A stretch of DNA of 64,000 nucleotides, taken from positions 23,385,252-23,449,251 of the forward strand of contig CM042179.1 of the NCBI GenBank assembly GCA_023376005.1. The letters run 5' to 3'. Below the pieces are notes generated by a model. That model saw only the letters and a list, made by a program, of their open reading frames with translations. It did no database searches and had not been told where the DNA came from. Source of the stretch: Doryteuthis pealeii (lineage: Eukaryota > Mollusca > Cephalopoda > Myopsida > Loliginidae). Both the position numbers and the translations under genes were made by a program. Within the stretch, counting starts at the first letter, position 1, and every line of letters begins with the position of its first letter. This document shows positions 9,771 to 19,099 of the stretch, piece after piece.

Positions 9771-10440
9771 TATTGATAGAAATAAAAATATTGATTAATA
9801 TCAACTTTTATGATTCTTTTGTATGGATTAGTGTTTTGATATTAATGCAATTGGTAAAATGATTTTGTTCAGAACTCGTATGAATGCCAATACTTGTTTT
9901 GCACCAAAAAGTAATGTTTTTCTCTTACAGTTTATTTATTTTTCATGACAAATTTCTCAGAAAATACCAAGAACTCTTGCTGATTATGCAGTATAATTTC
10001 CTTCACTTTTAAAAATGACAGTCTCCAAAAAGTGACATTTTTAGGTTTCTCTTTCTCCCCCTCTCTATCTGCTTAACCTTTTCTTAAGGTTGATTTATCA
10101 AAAGTGTAAATATATTTTTGTTGTGTCAAAGGCTATCCAGTTTCCACCGTTACACCAATTTTATTTTCATTTCAGGGTGTGAATTTATGTCGAGTTTGGA
10201 TCTAGTTTCCTTCTTACTTAATCCACTTAAAGAAGAATTTTTTGTAGACAATAGTCGAATAATAAACAAGATGTTGTCCCTGTATGCTGATCCGAACAAT
10301 TTTGAATATATATATATATATATATATAATTCAAAAGTCCAGAGAAGAAATCTTCCTTACAACATAGAAGTTTTTTTAAACAGTGTTGAAATTTGCAGAG
10401 CTCAATGTGGGCTCCTATTGTCAGAGTCACAGAACAAAAT

Positions 10441-10620
10441 TATATAAGTAAAAAATATAACAGAAGATTTAGATTTTTTGCATTTAGCCTATTTCAGGAA
10501 GCCTATACCAAGTGTCTAAGGATCACAATCATCTGATCATTGGGATCCTTAGACATTTGGTCTAGGCTTCCTGAAATAGGCTATAAAGCAAAGAATCTAA
10601 GTCTTCTGTTATATTTTTTA

Positions 10621-10629
<9 letters not shown>
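10441..10629. mobile_element. Near-perfect palindromic MITE
   Basis: About 90 nt from AAGTAAAAAATATAACAGAAG to CCAAGTGTCTAAGGATC are repeated as their reverse complement (GATCCTTAGACATTTGG... to ...TATATTTTTTACTTA) around a short centre at about 10530-10540. TA sequence lies on both sides. It encodes no protein and fits a palindromic MITE with TA target preference. A stable transcript hairpin would be expected. Confidence 0.8.

Positions 10630-10660
<31 letters not shown>
10621..10660. repeat. (TA)n microsatellite
   Basis: A TA run joining the palindromic MITE to the pogo-like sequence at 10661. Confidence 0.9.
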
Positions 10661-10663
<3 letters not shown>

Positions 10664-10812
10664 TGGTACCTAGTCTTATGAGTGACTCAACTTACGAGTT
10701 TTCCGAGTTATTAGCTGTCACTCGGTCAATTTTTTGTTTTGTGTTAAGTGTTAAAATTTGAGGTATGAGGGAGCTTCAGATACAATGTTAATAAGTTCAC
10801 TAAAACATTTGT
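10661..10812 (+). mobile_element. pogo/Tigger-like MITE fragment
   Basis: It starts CAGTGGTACC directly after TA and continues ACTTACGAGTTTTCCGAG, then TTGAGGTATGAGGGAGCTTC and TTAATAAGTTCACTAAAA. The CAGTGGTACCTCG-like terminus and TA flank resemble pogo/Tigger elements (family knowledge, from memory). A related, tandemly repeated copy lies at 32188-32835. Confidence 0.55.
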
Positions 10813-10814
10813 TT

Positions 10815-10895
10815 TCAATTAGTTCAGTCAGTAGACCATTTGTCTTGGAACAACAAGGTTCTGGGTTCAATACTAGCCCTCGCCAACTATGAAGT
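10815..10895 (+). repeat. SINE-A head only
   Basis: tRNA-like remnant: TTAGTTCAGTCAGTAG (A-box region) and GGGTTCAATACTAGCCC (B-box region). It stops after CTCGCCAAC. Confidence 0.6.
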
Positions 10896-11095
10896 GCTGA
10901 AAGTACTAGGGATGAAAGTTTTAGTGGACTTATCAACTGATTCCACCCTGATGTTAAAAAAGCTGGCCAGAAAACTAGAAAAGATTGAGAAGAAACCTGT
11001 CAGACATGAAATGTCCATCATGTTTAACACAACATATATATAATTTCAAAACCATACTCTGATTTTAGAATTATATGAATTATTATTTCACTCTT

Positions 11096-11455
11096 AGTGA
11101 GTTTTTCACAGCATAAGCTGATAGTCTTTGACTAAAGTCTGAGTGACAGCAAGTCTATCCAGATCTACAGGCCTCTTCTGAGTATTCTATCCAATCTTAA
11201 CAATGCTGTTGGCTGGATGGTCTTGATTCTTCATCTGATTTCCAATTCCTCTGTGATGGTCAATCACTGTAGTCTGAGTGACAAGTCTCCTCAGATCCCT
11301 GATCTCTTCTGAGTATTCTATCCAATCTTAATGCTGTTGGCTGGATGGTCTTGATTCTTCACTGATTTCCAATTCCTGTAGTCTTTTTTCTAAACTCTTT
11401 GGGATTGTTCCAAGGATACCAACTACATTTGGTATCACCTGCACCCTCATTTATA
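11096..11455 (-). repeat. LINE 3' coding-end fragments, duplicated
   Basis: The minus strand reads as a decayed end of a LINE protein. The segment matching TCTGAGTATTCTATCCAATC through CTGGATGGTCTTGATTCTTC occurs twice (about 11168-11235 and 11300-11360). The far end (TGGTATCACCTGCACCC) matches the conserved P-I-V-x-G-A-L region visible in the copy at 33898-34047. Stops and small deletions interrupt it. Confidence 0.65.
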
Positions 11456-11554
11456 TAAATCATCATTATTATTATTATTATTATTATTATCATTATTATT
11501 AATTATATATATTTGTCATATGTTATCAATTTCATTACTATTATCAGGCTTATT

Positions 11555-11793
11555 TAACTCTTAACATCCTGTTGAGAATTTCTTAAGTCCAGGGCCCAAT
11601 TCCTATAACCATTTATCAAAAATGGGTAAAAATGTCCATTTCATTAAAAATTGCCAGTTATTTCCCTTAAATTAAAGACTTCTAAATATGTTTAATATTA
11701 TATTTAAACAAAAGCTATCATCTGGGGTAGATTAGGAAAATGAATGTGACTTCCTGACGGGTGGAATGGGGTGGTATAGGACATTAAGAGTTA
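11555..11793 (-). mobile_element. Single-unit relative of the 127-bp TIR element
   Basis: The ends form imperfect 15-bp inverted repeats: TAACTCTTAACATCC on the left, GGACATTAAGAGTTA on the right (two mismatches). The interior matches one unit of the array at 5961-6458 in opposite orientation, with the unique flank CCACCCAGCCAGAAGTCAC-like sequence at the right. This shows the 127-bp expansion is secondary. Confidence 0.75.
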
Positions 11794-11841
11794 TATATTC
11801 ATGTTAATTTTCAATTGTATAAAACTGTAATTTTATTATTT

Positions 11842-11858
11842 TCTTTATCTAATTTCAG
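11842..11858 (+). promoter_or_regulatory. Splice acceptor of the MICU-like exon
   Basis: The pyrimidine-biased stretch TTCTTTATCTAATTTCAG ends at the AG of 11857-11858, directly before codons for the EF-hand. It fits a U2-type 3' splice site. Confidence 0.8.
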
Positions 11859-11941
11859 AGCCTCACTCTGGTTTTAGGATTGCGTTTAATATGTTTGATG
11901 CTGATGGCAATCAAATTGTAGACAAAAAAGAATTTTTGGTG
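11859..11941 (+). CDS. MICU2/MICU3-like EF-hand exon
   Basis: An internal exon of 83 nt. The first two bases complete a split codon, and translation then gives P-H-S-G-F-R-I-A-F-N-M-F-D-A-D-G-N-Q-I-V-D-K-K-E-F-L-V. The loop D-A-D-G-N-Q-I-V-D-K-K-E has acidic or oxygen ligands at positions 1, 3, 5, 9 and 12, so it should bind Ca2+. The flanking residues, notably P-H-x-G-F-x-x-A-F before the loop and K-K-E-F-L-V after it, are those of the first EF-hand of mitochondrial calcium uptake proteins, closest to MICU3 and next MICU2 (comparison from memory). These proteins sit in the mitochondrial intermembrane space and gate the calcium uniporter. Acceptor CAG and donor GTAAGT frame it exactly. Neighbouring exons were not found in the window, which implies large repeat-filled introns. 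A generic calmodulin-like EF-hand is a less likely alternative. Confidence 0.88.
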
Positions 11942-11947
11942 GTAAGT
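11942..11947 (+). promoter_or_regulatory. Splice donor GTAAGT
   Basis: A consensus 5' splice site directly after the last whole codon (GTG) of the EF-hand exon. The exon therefore ends in phase 0. Confidence 0.85.
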
Positions 11948-12040
11948 ATAAGCTTTTCTTTATCTTTGTCTTCTTAAAATATTAATCATCTGATTTTTCT
12001 TTTTACAGAAATTATAATTTCTCATTCTTTAAATTGTCAA

Positions 12041-12081
12041 TCTCTCTCTCTCTTTTTCTCTCTCTTTCTTTCTTTCTCTCA
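12041..12081. repeat. CT-rich simple repeat
   Basis: CTCTCTCTCTCTT-type tract in the intron just after the EF-hand exon. Confidence 0.8.
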
Positions 12082-12462
12082 CAATCATTTACCTATTTTC
12101 TTTAAAGTAGCAATCAATCTCAACAGGTAGGCTATTTGGTTTTTTTTTATTTTTTTTAAATTTTTCCTCCCGGCAAAGGAAGTGGGTAGGGGAGGGGAAT
12201 GAACTGAGCAGAATTTGTTTTTAGTTCTCTTTGTAGTGAAATGTACCAAAAATTACTCCGAAAAAGCAATTGCTAGGTAGATGGAATTTACTTCTTCCCA
12301 AGTATGACCTCAGCAAATGGTAGACACCTTTCTCTTCAGACCCCCCCCCCTTATCTTATTTTGCAAGTGACAAAAGTGTGGAAACATGATGGGAAAAGGT
12401 GACCCAATGTTAATTTTCAGGTTAAAATGTATATCATTCATAGTTCATAATCAAGGCCATAC

Positions 12463-12682
12463 ACTCACACTCACACACACACACTCACTCACACTCTCAC
12501 TCACTCACACACATACACACATTCACACTCACTCACACTCACTCACATTTATTCACACACTCACACACACACATTCATACACACTCACACTCACTCACAC
12601 ATATACACACATCCACTTACACACTCACTCACACTCACTCACATTCACACTCACACTCACTCACACACACACACACACACAG
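12463..12682. repeat. Compound CA/CACT microsatellite
   Basis: Interleaved (CA)n, (CACT)n and (CATA)n words over 220 bp. It produces a spurious H/T/L-rich ORF. Confidence 0.9.
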
Positions 12683-12784
12683 GCACACATATTATTAAAG
12701 ATGACAGTCAAGGATTTAAAGTTGATTTTTTTTTATTAACCTTTTCATGTTTGCTAGGGAGATCAGGATGAAGGCTGTATAATA

Positions 12785-13024
12785 AGTAAAGTACAGTAGT
12801 CAGGGTGGCCTAAAGTCGGTATCAGCCAATCAGCAAGGAGTCTATCCCCCTTTCACTAGTGTTAGACCAAGGAGATTGTTTTTGCATCTGATGTGGAGTG
12901 ACACACCTATCATTAGCACCTTACTTTACCGCACAGATCCCTGTGCAACTCATACACTGAGTTGGCGAGGGCCGGTATCAAACTAGAAACCTTGTGATTT
13001 CTAGCCGAACGCTCTACCGACTAA
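12785..13024 (-). repeat. SINE-A, inverted
   Basis: Minus-strand SINE-A with tail TACTTTACTTA-like at the left, AGACTCCTTGCTGATTGGCT, and a head broken off near 13024 (CGGTAGAGCGTTCGGC on minus). Confidence 0.85.
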
Positions 13025-13163
13025 TTGTCAAAAATTTTGGCCTTCGTGGGTCATTGTTGAGGATCTGCGTACTACTAAACTCTAAATTCTTGTCTATCAT
13101 CTCTGATAAAATATGCCTACAAAGAAAATGTGTTGCCTTTGAAGTTGAAACCTGGATAGTTAT

Positions 13164-13660
13164 TGTAGAATAATCATGCTAAGTTCCAATTACTGTTGAA
13201 TTGGTAAGACAAGGCAACAAATACTCATAACTGAATACAAATTTAATCTTGTTACCTTGTCTTACCAATTCGATGGTAATTGGAACTTAGTATGATAAAG
13301 GAGCTAATTTCCCCTCAAAGGTGACTACGCCTGTGCAATGGGGAGGAGGAGGGGAGATGTAGAATAATCATACTAAGTTCCAATTACCATCGAATTGGTA
13401 AGACAAGGCAACAAGTAGTCAACTGAATATGAATCTAATCTTGTTGCAATACTACTGTAAAATGCTTGGGTATTTATGAAGCCTGATAACATCATAGAAA
13501 TCAAGCAGCCAATCAAGACTCAAGGAATGGAATCACCCAAATACATGAATGGACTATTCTTGATTTCCATTAATGCCAGCTGTCTTGGGCACTGGTTCAG
13601 TTGTGCTTAGCCAGTTGCTGTTGTTTAAATCAACAGTATACTGACTGACTGACTTCAATA
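13164..13660 (+). mobile_element. Solo-LTR-like element, 5-bp TSD GTTAT
   Basis: It begins TGTAGAATAATCATGC and ends GACTTCAATA. GTTAT at 13159-13163 is repeated exactly at 13661-13665. It shares ends and body with the inverted copy at 40349-40648. The 5' part contains an internal inverted and direct duplication: the CCAATTACCATCGAATTGG block occurs at about 13196 and 13390 and inverted at about 13269. Promoter-like features follow: CAGCCAATCA at about 13506, then an AT-rich segment. No internal retrotransposon genes are present, as expected for a solo LTR. A non-LTR palindromic element is the alternative. Confidence 0.7.
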
Positions 13661-14024
13661 GTTATATAAAAACAACAACAAAAGTTATGTTTTTTAATAC
13701 TTCTAAAAGCTTATTGAGAATGAACAAAGGAGACTGAAAAGGTGAACTTACGTTACCATTTGGAATAGTTGTTAAACTAGAGAATTACTTTGGCAACTCT
13801 ATTGGTGAGGCTTAGATCATACCAACCTCCCATAAAAAAAAGAAAGACTATCCTGAATATAAGACTAAACTGCACCTGAGGCACTAGTTATATGGGAGTG
13901 TAGAGTACTCATTCATTGGTCCTCTCTGATTCAGAATGATAGGGTTCTTCCTATAGATCAAATAGATCTGTTTGAAATTATTAGTATTGGATAGAAATAT
14001 TTAAACCTTATAACTAAGGTTAAA

Positions 14025-14205
14025 GAGCTCAATATGTCTTACTATTTCCCATGGCTAGAGGGAGAATAGTTGGATGCTTACCTTTCCTAAGGGTATTAGT
14101 ACAATATGAAATGCAAACACCCTTGTCCAGGAATTGAATTCTGTTCACCATATCCATTTCCGAAGCAGATACCTATTTGACCATAAACCTCCAACACTTA
14201 ATTAT
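14025..14205 (-). repeat. SINE-B copy, inverted
   Basis: Minus-strand body blocks CCATGGGAAATAG and CTAATACCCTTAGGAAAGG, with a decayed head (GGTTTATGGTCAAATAGG region) at 14165-14200. Confidence 0.7.
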
Positions 14206-15127
14206 ACACAATAAAAGGAAAAAAATAAGTTATTCTAGGATTTTTAATGTAAACTAGACTACCCATGATTTTGCTGGGTTCTCTTTTAAAATTCTTTTAA
14301 TTTTCAATGTATTGCTTTAATAAAAATCTAACTATAATGTGCCATTTTTGTTGAGCTAAATGTACATGTATATAAACATGAGAATTCTAGTAATATATAG
14401 ATACTAGCAAAAGTACCCGGTCCATGACCAGACTAAAAAAAAAATTAGGAACACCAGAGAGTGAATTAGTAGAAAACAGGAGTTAGGGAGAAAATAAGAG
14501 GAAAATGATTAATCAATTTATTTTTTTTAAATCGCCAAGAATCTGTATAATAGAATGTTTGTTTGTTTTAGGATATTTTTTCATTTTGTTTACAATTAAG
14601 ATATTATTTTAAAAATACATTTGATTTTGTTTAATTAATTAATTATATCCCTTAATCAGTAGAGATCAATAACCAAATTCGGTGTGTTTCTTAGTTATAG
14701 AGTTATTAATGTGTATGCAAGATTTCTAATCTGAGTGACCTCCCGTTTTGGAATTATACACCGACACGTACATACCAAACATCCTTTTATATATATAGAT
14801 GAAAACCAGAACTCCTTTTGGCTATTCCCTTCCATCAATTCTTTTTTCTTTAAATAAATTGTTGAGTTGGGATATCATCTGTCGTATAGATGGACAATTA
14901 TCATCCTTATTATTAGCAACTTTTAAACTGGCTGTCAGCAAATATAAACCACTGACTTTTTCTTCTCCTTCTCCATGCATAATAAACTCCCACACATATA
15001 TCTCTAAATATTTGATATATAACCCTACTTTTTATTTTATAAAAAAAAAAAAAAAAATAGTTAAAAAATATCTACTGGGTCTCATATTCTAAGTTGAGGT
15101 TTCTATTAGGGCAATAGTATAACTAGG
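14206..15127. other. Gap with a possible unclassified repeat
   Basis: AT-rich. Between about 14398 (ACTAGCAAAAGTACCCGG) and about 14800 (TTTATATATATAGATG) the sequence has the look of an ACTAGC...TACCCGG-type invertebrate repeat, but I saw no second copy here. The short ORF at 14799-15092 ends in poly-A-like sequence and resembles nothing I know. Confidence 0.3.
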
Positions 15128-15354
15128 GGAGGGCAGACCAGCCAAACAGCAAGGGAGTCTATTCCCTTTTCACTAGCGCTAGACCAAGGAGAATATTTTA
15201 GCATCTGAGGTGGAGTGTCACACTTACCATCAGCTTCTGACTTTACCACACAGATCCCTGTGCTACTCATCTGCTGAGTTGTCGAGGGCCAGTATCGAAC
15301 CAGGAACCTTGTGGTTACTAGACCGACACTCTACCAACTGAGTTAAACTGGAGA
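15128..15354 (-). repeat. SINE-A, inverted
   Basis: Minus-strand blocks AAAAGGGAATAGACTCC, GGTCTAGCGCTAGTG, GGATCTGTGTGGTAAAGTC and a head ending TAACTCAGTTGGTAGAG at about 15335-15350. Confidence 0.85.
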
Positions 15355-15404
15355 ACAACCATATTTGTATCTTGCACAACTCTATTGTAATATTAGATAT
15401 AAAA

Positions 15405-15647
15405 GTAAAAAGTAAAGTCGACGGGACGGCCTAAAGTCGGTATCAGCCATACAGCGTGGGAGTCTATCCCCTTTTCAATAGCACTAGACCAAAGAGATTG
15501 TTTTAGCATCTGAGGTGGAGCGCCACACCTACCATCAGCTCCTTACTTTACCGCACAGATCCCTGTGCTACTCATACGCTGAGTTGGCAAGGACCGGTAT
15601 CGAACTAGGAACCTTGTTGTTTCTAGCCGAACGCTCTACCGTGAGTT
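15405..15647 (-). repeat. SINE-A, inverted, second copy
   Basis: A less diverged copy than its neighbour 50 bp upstream. It starts with the end block (TAAAGTCGACGGGACGGCC) and runs to CGGTAGAGCGTTCGGC on the minus strand at 15628-15643. Confidence 0.85.
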
Positions 15648-15654
15648 GTTAACA

Positions 15655-16790
15655 TCAGTAATAACTGGTGGTTTTCACTTGAAGCCCAAGTTACAGCAAG
15701 TCTCCTCAGTTCTCCAGGACTCTTCTCAGTATTCAAACCAATATGAGCAATGCTGTGGCCAGGACAGTCCCAATTTGGATTTATTGTCCCAACCCACTCT
15801 TTTCTTTTTCTTGGTTATTGGGTAGTGTTTTGAGGGTTCCAACTGTGATTGGTATCACAGCAACCTTCATGTTCTGTAACATTTTTAGCTCTCTGGCAAG
15901 GTCCAAATATACAGTGAGTTTTTTGCTTTCTTTTATTATTGAGGGAGTCCTTGTTGTGTACTGGCTAACATGCTGGACTGCTCAAGTCTCCAGGACTCTT
16001 CTGAGTATTCTAGCCAATCCTAACAATGCTGTTGTCTGAATGGTCTCAATTCTTCCTCTGATTTCCAATTCCACCAGTCTCTTTTCAAAACCCTTGGCGA
16101 CCATTCCAAGGGCACAAACTACAATTGGTATCATCTTCCCTCATATTCCACATTTTTTTAGTTCTCTGGCAAGATCCAAGTATTTATACCTCTTTTAGTT
16201 TTCTTTCATTTTCCCTTTGTGATCTGCCAAGACAGGAAAATCTACTAGTTGACTAGGTCTCTTTTTCTAGTTAATTAATACCAGGTTTGGTATCATTATT
16301 ATTATTTCACTCTGTGCAAGTTCACACCAGTGTAATCTGATGGCCTTTCAATTAAATCTGAGTGACAGCAAGTCTCCTTAGATCTCCAGGACACTTCTGA
16401 GAATTCTAGCTGATCTTAACAATGCTGTTGTCTGGATGGTCTCAATTCTTCCTCTAATTTCCAATTCTTCAATTATCATTATTATTATCATTATTTCACT
16501 CCTTATGAGTTTTTTACACCAGTTTTAACTTGTGGTCTTCCACTGGAGTGACAGCTAGTCTCCTTAGATCTCCAGCATTCTTCTGAGTATTCTAGCTGAT
16601 CTTAACAATGCTGTTGTCTGGATGGTCTCAATTCTTCTCCTGATTTCCAATTCTTTTCTGTTTTCTAAACTCTTGGGGAATGTTCTAAGGGCACCAACTA
16701 CAATTGGTATCACTTTCACCCTCATATTCCACAATTTTTTGTAATTCCCTCACAAGATCTAGGTATTTGTCTAAAATGAAGAATCTGAAG
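15655..16790 (-). repeat. Cluster of four LINE 3' coding ends
   Basis: Four partial copies lie head to tail (about 15655-15915, 15940-16215, 16300-16475, 16490-16780). Each contains a version of GGACTCTTCTGAGTATTCTA and of GTCTGGATGGTCTCAATTCT. Three also reach ACAATTGGTATCA, the complement of P-I-V-V-x-A codons, and TCTGGCAAGATCCAAGTA, the complement of D-L-A-R-E-L codons. All are frameshifted or stopped. The same C-terminal block is clean at 33898-34047. They look like repeated insertions into, or tandem duplication of, one 3' end. Confidence 0.65.
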
Positions 16791-17269
16791 AGAAGGGTGT
16801 TTTTCATGCTATCTTCCATGGTATCAAAGATTTTTGGGTAAGTATTTTCAATAGCAGAACATCAGTGATGAGGAATGACTTTCAAAAAGCCACTATACAA
16901 ATATATATGCATAGATAGTATGTGATATGGAATAAAGGAATCTTAGATTGTTAGTTGGATAGGTTTTTAAAAATCAAAAAGGATAGTACAACTAAAAAAA
17001 AAAAGGTTAAGATGTCTTCAGATATTAACAATATTATTATAATGGTATACACAGGAATAACCTACTCGAGTTTCACCATAAGGATCTTCAGGGTTAAATC
17101 CACCAAATTAATCAATACATAGATTTTTGATCAATGGATAATGGTAATAGAAGTTCAATTAAAAAACTTATAATGTTACAAGAGTTGTTTGAACAACTGA
17201 ACTCATGATTTTTTTTTTTTTTTTTTTTGGTTGCTGTAACCACAGTGTTTTCACTGATCGATTCTATGG
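16791..17269. other. Unassigned gap
   Basis: No gene or clear repeat was recognised, apart from a T homopolymer at 17210-17228 and a decayed GGATCTTCAGGG-type segment near 17085. Confidence 0.4.
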
Positions 17270-18165
17270 CACATTTGGATTATACATCTGGGGAAGGCTG
17301 TAGAATTAATCAGCCTAAATATTGCAGTTAACAACAAGAGAGACAAAAAGAATGAGTTCAATAGTCTAAATAACTTTTGGAATAATAACGACTCTTCTCA
17401 AAATTACTAAAAGCATCTTCCATATTATATTGTACACCTGAAGAAGGCAGTAGAATGGATAGGCCAAAACATTGTGATAGCAACAAGAGAAACAAAAAGA
17501 ATGAGTTCAATAGTCTAAATAATGTTTGGAATGATAATGACTCTTCTCAAAATTACTAAAAGCATCTTCCATATTATATTGTACACCTGAAGAAGGCAGT
17601 AGAATGGATAGGCCAAAATATTGTGATAGCAACAAGAGAAACGAAAAGAATGAGTTCAACAGTTGAAATAATAATAAGTCTTCTCTAAATTACAATATGT
17701 ATATTCCATATTATATTGTATAACTGAAGAAGGCAGTAGAATGAATAAGCCAAAATATTGTGATAGCAACAATAAAAACAAAAAGAATGAATTCAGTAGT
17801 CTTAGACAACTTATACAGTTTATCTGTTTGGAACATATATATTATGTTATAATGTTATTACATATTGCGTAAATATTAAACACTCATGGATTGTCCATGC
17901 AAGTTGTTTGTCTTTCCCTACTGAATGTTTAGTGTTAGTGTATCTATGGATGCACTAATGCATTATAAGGAATTAGTGTTAGTTATATACTAATATGCAC
18001 TATTCTTATGAACTGTTGGAATGATGATGGCTCTTCTCAAAATTACAATAGGTATCTTCCATATTGCATTGAAGAAGGCCATAGAATGGATAGGTCAAAA
18101 CAATAGGAGAAATAAAGAATGAGTTCAGTTGTCTAAACAATTTTTGAAGTTAACTAATAATGTTT
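17270..18165. repeat. Irregular tandem repeat, 137-149 bp unit
   Basis: The block GAAGAAGGCAGTAGAATGGA recurs at 17440, 17589 and 17726 (spacings 149 and 137), each followed by GCCAAAA(C/T)ATTGTGATAGC and later by GACTCTTCTCAAAATTAC. Diverged flanking units extend the array to about 17280 and 18160. The unit resembles the GAAGAAGGC...GCCGAAA module found singly at 28.36 and 59.07 kb. Confidence 0.75.
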
Positions 18166-19099
18166 TGGGTTTTTCTTATTGAGTTTTTCTTAAAATAAAA
18201 GAACTCAAATTTAAAGAATAAAATATTATTTCTATTTTAAAACTATTTCTTTTTTCTTTCTTTCTGTCTTTACTGTTGTCCATTGTTGTTTTTAGTCTTT
18301 TAATATTTTTTTTTAAATTGTTGTAGTTTTAAATTATGCCTACTCCCTTTTTAATTTTAAATGTATATCAGTTACTGTAATACCTTCTTTTTTTTTCATC
18401 TCTTGCTCTCTTCTTTTACTTTCCATCTTTCTTATGACTGATTTGAAATATTTTTAATTGTAATCTTTCTTATTTCTTTTTATATAGTGAGCTTTTTGGT
18501 ATTTCAAGTGTTGAAAAAGGATTGCTTTTGTTTATCTATTTTCAAGGAAAACATAGTTAAAAACATTAAAATCAATCAAAATTCTTTATATTATTTTGGC
18601 TTTCAAATTAAACATATGTTAGTATAAATGGAATATTGTAATAGAAATTCTAAATATTTATTTCGTAGATTCTCCTGATATTTTTTTAATATAATCTATT
18701 GGCAAAATTAAAGCCTGGACCATTTCTCCACCTAAGTTATTTACCCAAGTTAATTGTGACCGGAAAATACTTGTAGCCATAACCTCAAGAAGCAACATTC
18801 AAGAAACATTATACAACTAATACTAATGAATTATGAGCAATAATTACTATACAACCAATAATAATATTCACATAAATACGCATGCATTAGCATCCAAGGG
18901 AAGAACAACAAGTTTTCAAAAAACAGTAAACCAACCTGTCAACGCATCAAGATGGAAAAACCTACTTTACATATTGTCCTATACTTAAGTTATTCTTTAT
19001 TACTCGTCAATCATACAGGCAAACTTAGCATCATCCTGGATGATGGTTTATCATAGAACCGAAATACTTAAAGTATAGACATTAAACACCAATTTTCCT
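18166..19099. other. AT-rich gap, nothing recognised
   Basis: T-rich low complexity to about 18500, then a more complex but noncoding stretch with many stops in all frames. No exon-like segment was found. Confidence 0.4.

Noticed and set aside
12386..12739. H/T/L-rich 117-codon ORF
   Set aside because: It is the CACT/CA microsatellite read in frame.
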